Of a stretch of 64,000 nucleotides of DNA, positions 38,368 to 47,607 are shown one piece after another. The stretch comes from Leifsonia sp040686855 (GTDB lineage: Bacteria; Actinomycetota; Actinomycetes; Actinomycetales; Microbacteriaceae), in contig NZ_JBFBOG010000001.1 of assembly GCF_040686855.1 (NCBI RefSeq), forward strand, positions 186,001 through 250,000, read 5' to 3'. Below the pieces are notes generated by a model, which did no database searches, was not told where the DNA came from, and saw only the letters and a program-made list of their open reading frames with translations. The first letter of the stretch is position 1. Every line of letters begins with the position of its first letter. A program made the position numbers and the translations under genes.

Positions 38368-39873
38368 GTGACTGAGAAGACCTCACCCCTGACATCCGTC
38401 GACGCAGGCGACCTCGCCGCGCCCTCGGAAGCGGCCGCGCCCGTCCGCATCGCACCGCGCGACCAGCGGGTGATCTGGCTGCTGCTCGCGGCCACGTTCG
38501 TCGTGATCCTCAACGAGACGATCATGACGGTCGCCATCCCGAAGCTGATGGACGACCTGCACGTCGACGCGCTCGCGGCGCAGTGGCTGTCGACGGCGTT
38601 CATGCTGACGATGGCGGTGGTCATCCCGATCACGGGCATCCTGCTGCAGCGGTTCTCGACGCGGCAGATGTTCATCGCCGCGATGTCCCTGTTCTCGCTC
38701 GGCACGCTCTCCGCAGCGCTCGCGCCGGGCTTCATCGTGCTCGTCGCCGCCCGCGTGATCCAGGCGTCCGGTACGGCGATCATGATCCCGCTGCTGATGA
38801 CCACGCTCATGACGCTGGTGCCGCCGGCGCTGCGCGGGCGCACCATGGGCAACGTCTCGATCGTGATCTCCGTCGCGCCGGCCATCGGCCCGACGATCTC
38901 GGGCCTGATCCTCAACTTCCTTCCCTGGCGCTGGATCTTCCTCATCGTGCTGCCGATCGCGCTCGTCATGCTGCTCGTCGGCATGCGCTTCGTCGAGAAC
39001 GTGAGCGAGCCGAAGAAGGTCCGCATCGACGTCCTGTCGGTGATCCTGTCGGCGTTCGGGTTCGGTGGCCTGGTATACGGCCTCACGCTGTCCGGGGAGT
39101 CGGGCAGTTCGGCGTCCAACCCGCTGATGCTCTGGGGCTCGCTGATCGTGGGCGTCGTCGGCCTGGCGGCCTTCATCACGCGCCAGCTGCTGCTGCAGCG
39201 CAAGGACCGCGCGCTGCTCGACCTGCGCACCTTCCGCTACCCGATCTTCACGGTGTCGATCGTGCTGATGGCGATCACGACCGCGTCCATGTTCGGCGTG
39301 ATCATCGTGCTGCCGCTGTACCTCCAGCACGTGCTGCACCTGGACACCCTGGCGACCGGGCTCATCCTGCTGCCGGGCGGTCTCATCATGGGCCTCGCGG
39401 CGCCGTTCGTCGGCCGGCTCTACGACCGGTTCGACCCGCGCGTGCTGGTGGTGCCGGGGTCGATCCTGGTCAGCCTGGTGCTGTGGGGGCTGACGATGGT
39501 CACCGAGACCACGCCGGTCGGGCTCGTGATCGCCGCGCACGTCACCATGAGCCTCGGGCTCGCGATGATGTTCACGCCGCTGTTCACCGCAGGCCTGGGC
39601 GCAGTGCCGCCGCACCTGTACTCGCACGGCAGCGCCATCCTGGGCACCATCCAGCAGGTGGGCGGCGCGGCGGGCACGGCGCTGCTGATCGCGGTGCTGA
39701 CGCTGCAGTCGACGGTGCTGGCGACCGGCGGGGCGTCCGTGGATGCCGCGCAGGCCGGTGGCATCCGGGCGGCGTTCGTCGCGGGCGCGATCATCTCGCT
39801 GTTCGCGGTGGCGGGGTCGTTCTTCATCCGGAAGCCGGCCGACGTGCCGTCAGAGGTGGCGTTCGCGCACTGA
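38368..39873 (+). CDS. MFS multidrug exporter, DHA2 family (EmrB/QacA-like)
   Basis: A 501-residue major facilitator transporter with about 14 transmembrane helices, the DHA2 number. The motif C-like region in the fifth helix is SVAPAIGPTISGLILNFLPW, and LRGRTMGNVS precedes it. It probably exports toxic compounds using the proton gradient. The start is GTG at 38368, 6 nt after the -10 TAGGTT, and no ribosome site is present, so the mRNA looks leaderless. Substrate unknown. Confidence 0.9.
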   Translation: MTEKTSPLTSVDAGDLAAPSEAAAPVRIAPRDQRVIWLLLAATFVVILNETIMTVAIPKLMDDLHVDALAAQWLSTAFMLTMAVVIPITGILLQRFSTRQMFIAAMSLFSLGTLSAALAPGFIVLVAARVIQASGTAIMIPLLMTTLMTLVPPALRGRTMGNVSIVISVAPAIGPTISGLILNFLPWRWIFLIVLPIALVMLLVGMRFVENVSEPKKVRIDVLSVILSAFGFGGLVYGLTLSGESGSSASNPLMLWGSLIVGVVGLAAFITRQLLLQRKDRALLDLRTFRYPIFTVSIVLMAITTASMFGVIIVLPLYLQHVLHLDTLATGLILLPGGLIMGLAAPFVGRLYDRFDPRVLVVPGSILVSLVLWGLTMVTETTPVGLVIAAHVTMSLGLAMMFTPLFTAGLGAVPPHLYSHGSAILGTIQQVGGAAGTALLIAVLTLQSTVLATGGASVDAAQAGGIRAAFVAGAIISLFAVAGSFFIRKPADVPSEVAFAH

Positions 39874-39876
39874 GGC

Positions 39877-39896
39877 GACCGCGGCCCATTGCGGTC
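39877..39896 (+). terminator. weak hairpin after the MFS gene
   Basis: GACCGC (39877-39882) pairs with GCGGTC (39891-39896) across an 8-nt loop, directly after the stop. The stem is short and lacks a U-run, so it is a modest candidate. Confidence 0.3.
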
Positions 39897-39960
39897 AGCG
39901 CCTCTGGCAGGCGCAGCGCGGCGGCGGCAGAATGGGGCAACCGCACCTCGAGGAGGCACC

Positions 39961-40533
39961 GTGTCCGTGATCCGCACACCCGAACCGTCGGAGGCGACCG
40001 GCGAGGTCGCCGCGCTCTACGCCGAGGACATCGAAGACCTCGGCTACGTCCCCGACTACACGCGGGTGATGGCCGTCAACCCCGAGGCCGTCCGGGCGTT
40101 CGAGAATCTGGTGCGGGCGATCGTCTCCCAGCTCGGCAAGCGACGGTACGAGCTCGTCACCCTGGCCGCCGCGCAGGCCCTGCACTCCCAGCACTGCCGC
40201 CTCGCCCACGGCCGCAAGTCGCTGACGATCATGGACGAGGACGAACTCGTGCGGATCGCGCGCGACTACCACGACGCCGACCTCAGCGAGGCCGAGGTCG
40301 CCATGATGCACTACGCCGCCCGCGTCGCCACCGACTCCGTCTCCCTGACCGACGCGGACACCCTGCGGCTTCGCGAGCTCGGGTACACCGACCGCGAGAT
40401 CGTCGACATCACCCTCGCCGCCGCAGCGCGCAGCTACTACAGCCGGTCCATCCAGGCGCTCGGGGCCGGGGTCGAGGTGCCGCCGGGACTGAGCGAACGG
40501 CTGCGCGACGCCCTGCTGGTGGCGCCGCTGTGA
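39961..40533 (+). CDS. carboxymuconolactone decarboxylase / AhpD-like protein
   Basis: A 190-residue all-helical protein of the CMD/AhpD superfamily. The usual AhpD redox site, CxxC followed by His, reads SQHCRLAHG here (in ALHSQHCRLAHG), so only one cysteine is left and it cannot form the standard AhpD disulfide; another catalytic role or binding role is likely. The start is GTG 39961, 4 nt after a perfect AGGAGG. It opens a group of four genes and overlaps the next by 4 nt (GTGA). Confidence 0.82.
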   Translation: MSVIRTPEPSEATGEVAALYAEDIEDLGYVPDYTRVMAVNPEAVRAFENLVRAIVSQLGKRRYELVTLAAAQALHSQHCRLAHGRKSLTIMDEDELVRIARDYHDADLSEAEVAMMHYAARVATDSVSLTDADTLRLRELGYTDREIVDITLAAAARSYYSRSIQALGAGVEVPPGLSERLRDALLVAPL

Positions 40534-41627
40534 GAGACAGCACCCGATCCCGGGCCCTGGCGGCGCTGCAGGGCCTGGCACTCGGCGACGCGCTCGGGAT
40601 GCCCACCCAGTCCCTCGCCCGCGAGCGGATCGCCGCCGATCATGGCCGCATCCGGGGGCTCGTCGCGGCCGGGCCCCACCAGCAGATCGCAGCAGGGATG
40701 CCCGCCGGCTCGATCACCGACGACACCGAGCAGGCCGTCCTGCTGGCGCGGCTGCTCATCGACGGCGACGGCACGGTGCCGCCGGGCGTCTTCGCCGCCG
40801 AGCTCCTGGCCTGGGAGCGGGCGATGGAGGCGCGGGGGTCGCTCGACCTGCTCGGGCCGAGCACCCGGGCCGCGCTGCAGCGGCTGCAGGACGGCATGCC
40901 GCCCGAGGAGGCCGGCCGCTTCGGCGCGACCAACGGGGCAGCCATGCGCATCACCCCGGTCGGGATCGCCGTGCCGGTCGAACCGCTCGGCGGATTCGTC
41001 GACGCCGTCGTCCGGGTCAGCTCGCTCACCCACAACACGGGGCTCGGGATCGCCAGCGCGGCCGCGGTCGGCGCGGCGGTGAGCGCGGGTCTCGACGGGG
41101 CGGACGCACCGGAAGCGCTGGATGTGGCGGTCGCCGCCGCGCGGGAGGGCGCCGGTCGCGGGCACTGGGTCGCCGGCGGCGACATCGCCGCGCGGCTGGA
41201 GTGGGCCATCCCGTACCTGCTCGACCTCGCCCCGCGGGAGCAGGACGACGCCCTCGTCCGGGTCGTGGGAACGTCGGTTGCCGCACAGGAGTCGGTGGTC
41301 GCGGCGCTCTCCCTGGTCGCCCTCGCGGTGGCCGGGACGGGGTCGTCGCACCGCGACCGCCCGGGCGAGGACGAACTCGGCGCACGCCGGAACGGGATCG
41401 GCGCGACGACGTCGCCCGACGGCGACGCCGCCTGGGACGCGCTGTGCCGGGCCGCGTCCCTCGGCGGGGACACGGATACGATCGCCGCGATGGCCGGCGC
41501 CGTCCTCGGCGCGACCTGGGCCACGGACTGGCCGCGCACCGCGGTGGAGACGGTCCGCCGTGTCAACGCGCTGGAACTGGAGCCGCTGGTGGACGGCCTG
41601 CTGCGGGTGAGGAGACGACATGGCTGA
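40530..41627 (+). CDS. ADP-ribosylglycohydrolase family protein (DraG-like)
   Basis: A 365-residue DraG-fold protein that hydrolyses ADP-ribose bonds or related N-glycosidic bonds using two Mg ions. The metal ligands of the family are visible as ITDDTE (residues 62-67), GAAMR...G near 137, THNTG (167-171) and GGDTDT (312-317). The GTG start (40530) overlaps the AhpD-like stop. It overlaps a PfkB kinase by 8 nt downstream, suggesting a pathway in which a released ribosyl sugar is phosphorylated. It could equally de-ADP-ribosylate a protein. Confidence 0.85.
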   Translation: MRDSTRSRALAALQGLALGDALGMPTQSLARERIAADHGRIRGLVAAGPHQQIAAGMPAGSITDDTEQAVLLARLLIDGDGTVPPGVFAAELLAWERAMEARGSLDLLGPSTRAALQRLQDGMPPEEAGRFGATNGAAMRITPVGIAVPVEPLGGFVDAVVRVSSLTHNTGLGIASAAAVGAAVSAGLDGADAPEALDVAVAAAREGAGRGHWVAGGDIAARLEWAIPYLLDLAPREQDDALVRVVGTSVAAQESVVAALSLVALAVAGTGSSHRDRPGEDELGARRNGIGATTSPDGDAAWDALCRAASLGGDTDTIAAMAGAVLGATWATDWPRTAVETVRRVNALELEPLVDGLLRVRRRHG

Positions 41628-42564
41628 CGGACGCGTCATCTTCACCGGGACGGTCGTGGTCGACCTCCTCCTCCGGGTCGGCGCACTCCCCGAACGCGGT
41701 GGCGACGTGCTGGCGGAGTCATCGGGCATGTCCGCCGGCGGAGGCTTCAACGTGATGTCCGCCGCCGCGCGGGACGGCGCCGAGGTCCTGTTCGCCGGGC
41801 GCTCGGGGACGGGCCCGCTCGGCGAGGTGGTCGGCGAGGCCCTGTGGGCCGAGGGCATCGCGGTCGCCACCCCGCCCATCGAGACGGTCGACAACGGGTA
41901 CTGCGTCGTCCTCGTCGACGACGACGCCGAGCGGACCTTCGTCACCGTCCCCGGCGCCGAAGGGATGCTGACGCGCGCCGACCTGGACCGCATCCGTCCC
42001 CGGGCCGGCGACGTCGTCTACGTCTCGGGCTACAGCCTGGCGCATCCCACGTCGGGTCCCGCCGTCGCCGGCTGGCTGACCGAGCTAGCGCCCGCGGCCG
42101 CGATCGTCGTGTTCGACCCGTCCCCGCTGGTCGGGTCGCTCGACCGCGAACTCCTCGAGGCTGTCCTCCGCCGCACCGACGTGCTGAGCGCGAACGCCCG
42201 CGAGGCCCGCATCTTGCGCGCGCACGCGCATCCCGCACCCGCCGCGGGAGCCCTGCGTGGGATGCTGCGCGAGGGCGGCGTCGCGGTGGTGCGCGACGGC
42301 GCGTCCGGCTGCTGGGTCGCCACCGGCGACCCGGCGCCCGCGCACCTCCCGGCGTTCCCGGTGGCGGCGGTCGACACGACCGGCGCGGGCGACGCGTTCG
42401 GCGGTGTGCTCGCCGCGGCACTCGCCCGAGGGCTGAGCCCGATGGATGCGGCCCTCCGCGCCGACGCGGCCGCCGCGCTGGCCGTCACCCGGCGCGGCCC
42501 CGCCACCGCGCCGACGGCGGCCGAGACCGACGCGCTGCTAGCCTCCCACCGCCCCGGCGCGTGA
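41620..42564 (+). CDS. PfkB-family carbohydrate/nucleoside kinase
   Basis: A 314-residue ribokinase-like kinase. The N-terminal GGGFNVMSAAARDG and the C-terminal ATP-site signature DTTGAGDAFGG are present; Asp258 is the catalytic base. Substrate could be ribose, a nucleoside or another sugar; the overlap with the ADP-ribosylglycohydrolase gene favours a ribosyl substrate. No other family-specific substrate motif is evident. Confidence 0.85.
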   Translation: MADGRVIFTGTVVVDLLLRVGALPERGGDVLAESSGMSAGGGFNVMSAAARDGAEVLFAGRSGTGPLGEVVGEALWAEGIAVATPPIETVDNGYCVVLVDDDAERTFVTVPGAEGMLTRADLDRIRPRAGDVVYVSGYSLAHPTSGPAVAGWLTELAPAAAIVVFDPSPLVGSLDRELLEAVLRRTDVLSANAREARILRAHAHPAPAAGALRGMLREGGVAVVRDGASGCWVATGDPAPAHLPAFPVAAVDTTGAGDAFGGVLAAALARGLSPMDAALRADAAAALAVTRRGPATAPTAAETDALLASHRPGA

Positions 42565-42574
42565 CACTGGAGCC

Positions 42575-42931
42575 GTGTTCACCGTCAAGCGCATCTACGA
42601 GCCGGCCGCGGCCGACGACGGCTACCGCGTCCTCGTCGACCGGTTGTGGCCGCGCGGCGTCAGCAAGGACCGCGCCGGGATCGACCTCTGGCTGAAAGAG
42701 GTCGCGCCGTCCACCGAGCTGCGCCGCTGGTTCCACCAGGCCTCGACCGAAGGCGAGGTCTTCGACGAGTTCCGCGCCCGCTACGAGCACGAGCTGGACG
42801 GCAACCCGGCGGTCGCCGAGCTGCGGGACCTGGGCGGGACCCATCCACGCGTCACGCTGCTCGTCGGCGCGCGCGACCCGGAGCTGAACCACGGAAAGGT
42901 GCTCGAGGAATACCTCGAGCACCATCCGTGA
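42575..42931 (+). CDS. DUF488 family protein
   Basis: A 118-residue protein that starts MFTVKRIYEPAAADDGYRVL and contains VDRLWPRGVSKDRAGIDLWL, the signature of DUF488 (YeaO-type). The function of this family is unknown. It starts GTG, 10 nt after the PfkB kinase stop, and probably belongs to the same transcript, although a weak -10-like GACACT also lies 6 nt before the start. It converges on aceB. Confidence 0.82.
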   Translation: MFTVKRIYEPAAADDGYRVLVDRLWPRGVSKDRAGIDLWLKEVAPSTELRRWFHQASTEGEVFDEFRARYEHELDGNPAVAELRDLGGTHPRVTLLVGARDPELNHGKVLEEYLEHHP

Positions 42932-42943
42932 TCCGGTCCGCGA

Positions 42944-44578
42944 CTACCCGGCGAGGGCCAGGCGCTCCTCCTCGGCATCGCCCGCATCCACCAGGTACCG
43001 CGCGTAGGCCGGAATCGTGAGGAAGGTCGGGAAGTCCTCGGCCAGCACCACCTCGCGCAGCACGTCCGCGGCGTCCGCGAAGCGCGAGCCGTCGGTGTCC
43101 CGTTCGCTCAGCTCCTCGTCGATCAACCGCGCGACCGCGTCCGCGTCCACGGTCGTCCCCTCGACGGTCACGACCCGGTTCTCGATCCACTGCCGCAGCA
43201 GCGACCGCGAGATCTCCGCCGTCGCGGCGTCCTCCATGAGCCCGTCGATGGCGACGGCGCCCGTGCCGCGCAGCCACGCCTCGATGTAGCGCAGCGCCAC
43301 GGAGACGTTCGACCGCACCCCCGCGTCCGTCACGGTCGCGTCCGCGGAGCCGACATCGAGCAGGTCGGCGGCCGTGACCGTGACGTCGTCCCGCTGCCGC
43401 GACAGCTGGTTCGGCCGGTCCCCCAGCACCGCGTCGAACTCGGCGAGCGCCGTCGGGATGAGGTCGGGGTGGGCGACCCAGGTCCCGTCGAAGCCGTCGC
43501 CGGCCTCACGGCGCTTGTCGTCCGCGACCTTCGCGAGAGCCCGCGCGGTCGCCTCCGGGTCGCGCCGGTTCGGGATGAATGCGCTCATCCCTCCGATCGC
43601 GTGCGCTCCGCGCCGGTGGCAGGTCGCGACCAGCAGTTCCGTGTAGGCGCGCATGAACGGGACCGTCATCGTGATGCGGTCGCGGTCGCCGAAGGCGAAC
43701 CGCCGGCCGCGCCCCTGGAAGGTCTTGATCATCGAGAAGATGTAGTCCCAGCGGCCCGCGTTGAGCCCGGCGCAGTGATCGCGCAGCTCGAACAGGATCT
43801 CCTCCATCTCGAACGCGGCCGGGATGGTCTCGATGAGCACGGTGGCGCGCACCGTCCCGACCGGCATCCCGATCCGCTGCTGCGCGAAGACGAAGATGTC
43901 GTTCCACAGCCGCGCCTCGAGGTGGGACTCCAGCTTCGGCAGGTAGAAGTACGGACCGCGTCCCGCATCGACCAGCGCCTGCGCGTTGTGCCAGAAGTAG
44001 AGGCCGAAGTCGGTGAGGGACGCGCTGGCGGGCGCGGTGCGTCCGCCCCGGTCGGTGAAGGAGAGGTGCTTCTCGACCAGGTGCCAGCCGCGCGGCCGCA
44101 TGACGATCGTCGGCGTGTGCTCGAACGGCGTCGTGACCCGGTAGTCCTTGCCCTCGGGGCTGGTGAAAGCGAGGTCGCCGCGGGCGGCGTCGAACAGGGT
44201 CGCCTGGCCGCCGACGATGTTGGCCCAGGTCGGGCTGGTCGCGTCCTCGAGGTCGGCGAGCCAGACGCGGGCACCCGAGTTGAGTGCGTTGATCGCCATC
44301 TTGGGATCGGTCGGGCCGGTGATCTCGACGCGGCGGTCCTCGAGCCCGGGGCCCGCGCCGGCGACGCGCCAGTCGGCGTCCTCGCGGACGGCGGCCGTGG
44401 TGCTCAGGAAGCGCGGGTCGCGTCCGTTGCCGGCCTCCGCGCGGCGCCGCTGCCGTTCGGCCAGCAGTTCCTGCCGGCGTCCGGCGAAGGTCTGGTGGAG
44501 GTGGTCGATGAAGGCGATGGCCTCCGGGGTGAGGATGCGGTCGGCGCCGTCGGTGCGGGGGCCGGTGATCTCGATCAT
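42944..44578 (-). CDS. aceB: malate synthase A
   Basis: A 544-residue type A malate synthase, which condenses glyoxylate with acetyl-CoA. The family core is clear: catalytic region TVRATVLIETIPAAFEMEEI, GLNAGRWDYIFSMIKTF, and FDGTWVAHPDLI. It follows aceA by 22 nt and with it forms the glyoxylate shunt, needed for growth on acetate or fatty acids. Confidence 0.96.
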   Translation of the reverse strand: MIEITGPRTDGADRILTPEAIAFIDHLHQTFAGRRQELLAERQRRRAEAGNGRDPRFLSTTAAVREDADWRVAGAGPGLEDRRVEITGPTDPKMAINALNSGARVWLADLEDATSPTWANIVGGQATLFDAARGDLAFTSPEGKDYRVTTPFEHTPTIVMRPRGWHLVEKHLSFTDRGGRTAPASASLTDFGLYFWHNAQALVDAGRGPYFYLPKLESHLEARLWNDIFVFAQQRIGMPVGTVRATVLIETIPAAFEMEEILFELRDHCAGLNAGRWDYIFSMIKTFQGRGRRFAFGDRDRITMTVPFMRAYTELLVATCHRRGAHAIGGMSAFIPNRRDPEATARALAKVADDKRREAGDGFDGTWVAHPDLIPTALAEFDAVLGDRPNQLSRQRDDVTVTAADLLDVGSADATVTDAGVRSNVSVALRYIEAWLRGTGAVAIDGLMEDAATAEISRSLLRQWIENRVVTVEGTTVDADAVARLIDEELSERDTDGSRFADAADVLREVVLAEDFPTFLTIPAYARYLVDAGDAEEERLALAG

Positions 44579-44600
44579 GATGATGTCTCCTTCGGTCGGT

Positions 44601-45908
<1,308 letters not shown>

Positions 45909-45994
45909 CGTGACCTCCATCGGTCGTGTCTGTTGAGTCGATCCTTCGCCCGGTCGGACCGGCGCCGAGCGGAGCCGCCCACAGAAATCCGGCC

Positions 45995-46014
45995 GTTCTT
46001 CTGTTTGCCAGAAC
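45995..46014. promoter_or_regulatory. candidate RamB site between aceA and ramB
   Basis: TTCTG-TTTGC-CAGAA (45999-46013) is a perfect palindrome around TTTGC, framed by GTTCT and AGAAC. RamB of Corynebacterium binds AAAACTTTGCAAA-like sites with the same TTTGC core. It lies in the 123-bp divergent gap, 18 bp from the ramB start. Confidence 0.55.
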
Positions 46015-46031
46015 TTCGCCCGGGTGTCAGC

Positions 46032-47507
46032 ATGGCCAGCATGACCGTCATCGACGACGTGCAGGACGACCGCCCCGAAGCCGACGCACTCACCCTCGGG
46101 CGGCGCGTCCGTGCGTTCCGGCAGCGGCGCGGGATGACCCTGGAGGCGCTTGCGGCCGCCGTGGACCGGGCGCCGTCGCAGGTGTCCACGATCGAGAACG
46201 GCAACCGCGAGCCGCGGCTCGCCCTGTTGCGCGCGATCGCCTCCGCGCTGGACGTGAGCGTCGACGACCTGCTCGCGCCCGAGGCACCGGATGAGCGCGC
46301 GGCTCTCGAGATCGCCGTCGAGAGGGCGCAGCGCGGGCCCGTGTTCGCCGCGCTCGGGATCGAGCCGACCCGGGTCGGCCGGACGGTCCCGGACGCGACC
46401 TTGCGCGCCATCCTGGGCCTGCACCAGGAGGTGGAGCGGCTGCACCGCGAGCGCGCGGCGACGCCCGAGGAGGCGCGCCGTGCGAACGCCGAGCTGCGTG
46501 CCACGATGCGCGCACGCGACAACCACTTCCCCGAGCTCGAGGCGATCGCCGGCGAGCTGCTGGCGGCCGTCGGGCACACGGGCGGCCCGGTGTCGCACCA
46601 GACGGTGACCGACATGGCCGACCATCTCGGCTACTCGCTGCACTACGTCGGCGACCTGCCGCACTCCACCCGGTCGGTGACCGACCGGCGCAACGGCCGT
46701 ATCTACCTGCCGACCGAGCAGTCGGCGTCGCGGGACTCGCGCTCCCCCATCCTGCAGGCGTTCGCCTCGCACCTGCTCGGGCACGATGAGCCGCGAAACT
46801 ACGCCGATTTTCTGCGGCAGCGGGTCGAGACCAACTACCTCACCGCGGCGCTGCTGCTGCCCGAGAAGGATGCGGTCGCGTTCCTCAGCGAGGCGAAGAA
46901 CTTCCGCCGCATCTCGATGGAGGACCTGCGCGACGCGTTCGCGGTCTCGTACGAGACGGCGGCCCACCGGTTCACCAACCTCGCGACCGCGCGCCTCGGC
47001 ATCCCGGTGCACTTCATGAAGGTGCACGAGTCGGGCACGATCATCAAGGCGTACGAGAACGACGCGGTGGTGTTCCCGTCGGATGCGCTCGGCGCGGTCG
47101 AGGGGACGCCGGTCTGCCGCAGCTGGACGGCGCGCACGGTGTTCGACGTCGCCGACCGGTTCAGCCCGTACTACCAGTACACGGACACGCCGAGCGGGAC
47201 GTTCTGGTGCACGTCCCGGGTCGAGAAGGCGAAGGAGGGCGACTACTCGGTCAGCGTCGGCGTGCCCTTCGCGCACGTGAAGTGGTTCCGCGGGCGCGAG
47301 ACGGCCAACCGGGCGGTCTCACGCTGCCCCGACGAGGCGTGCTGCCGCCGCCCGCCGGGCACCCTCGCCGAGCGCTGGGAGGGCCAGGCGTGGCCCGCCG
47401 CGCGGACACCCACGTCCCTGCTCGCCGCGCTGCCCACCGGCACCTTCCCCGGCGTCGACTCCACCGAGGTCTACGCCTTCCTCGACCGCCACGCCCCCCT
47501 CGCCTAG
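46032..47507 (+). CDS. ramB: RamB-type regulator of acetate/glyoxylate metabolism (XRE HTH + IrrE-like)
   Basis: A 491-residue regulator. An XRE/Cro-type HTH occupies residues 20-80 (LGRRVRAFRQRRGMTLEALA), followed by a ImmA/IrrE-like domain in which the zinc motif HExxH is replaced by ASHLLGH (245-251), so it should not be a protease. The C-terminal domain (about 300-480) has cysteine-containing CRSW, FWCTS and PDEACCRRPP stretches that could bind a metal. Divergent position from aceA is that of RamB, which represses or activates the glyoxylate genes. Start at ATG 46032 or the ATG 9 nt later cannot be separated by sequence. Confidence 0.87.
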   Translation: MASMTVIDDVQDDRPEADALTLGRRVRAFRQRRGMTLEALAAAVDRAPSQVSTIENGNREPRLALLRAIASALDVSVDDLLAPEAPDERAALEIAVERAQRGPVFAALGIEPTRVGRTVPDATLRAILGLHQEVERLHRERAATPEEARRANAELRATMRARDNHFPELEAIAGELLAAVGHTGGPVSHQTVTDMADHLGYSLHYVGDLPHSTRSVTDRRNGRIYLPTEQSASRDSRSPILQAFASHLLGHDEPRNYADFLRQRVETNYLTAALLLPEKDAVAFLSEAKNFRRISMEDLRDAFAVSYETAAHRFTNLATARLGIPVHFMKVHESGTIIKAYENDAVVFPSDALGAVEGTPVCRSWTARTVFDVADRFSPYYQYTDTPSGTFWCTSRVEKAKEGDYSVSVGVPFAHVKWFRGRETANRAVSRCPDEACCRRPPGTLAERWEGQAWPAARTPTSLLAALPTGTFPGVDSTEVYAFLDRHAPLA

Positions 47508-47521
47508 CCCGGAGCTCCCCT

Positions 47522-47587
47522 CCATCGAGTCCGCACAGAGTGCACGCTCCATCGGCGTGTCGCGTGCACTCTGTGCGGACTCGATGG
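47522..47587. repeat. long hairpin element, copy A (CGAGTCCGCA family)
   Basis: A perfect 25-bp inverted repeat: arms at 47522-47546 and 47563-47587 (outer part CCATCGAGTCCGCACAGAG), with a 16-nt loop that contains CGGCGTGTCG. A few extra outer pairs extend the stem. It lies between the convergent ends of ramB (47507) and the glycoside hydrolase (47608). There is no U-tract, so it is not a standard intrinsic terminator. It is nearly identical, in inverted orientation, to copy F at 60702-60765. Confidence 0.85.
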
Positions 47588-47607
47588 GGGGCGGATGCGC
47601 GCGAGAG

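Noticed and set aside
38383..39627. Antisense frame of 414 codons inside the MFS gene
   Set aside because: Very His/Asp/Arg-rich low-complexity translation; shadow of the 14-helix transporter frame.
47522..47587. Ordinary intrinsic terminator for convergent genes
   Set aside because: The 25-bp stem is far longer than needed, no U-tract follows, and its near-copy lies in a tandem gap; termination may be a side effect but does not explain the sequence conservation.
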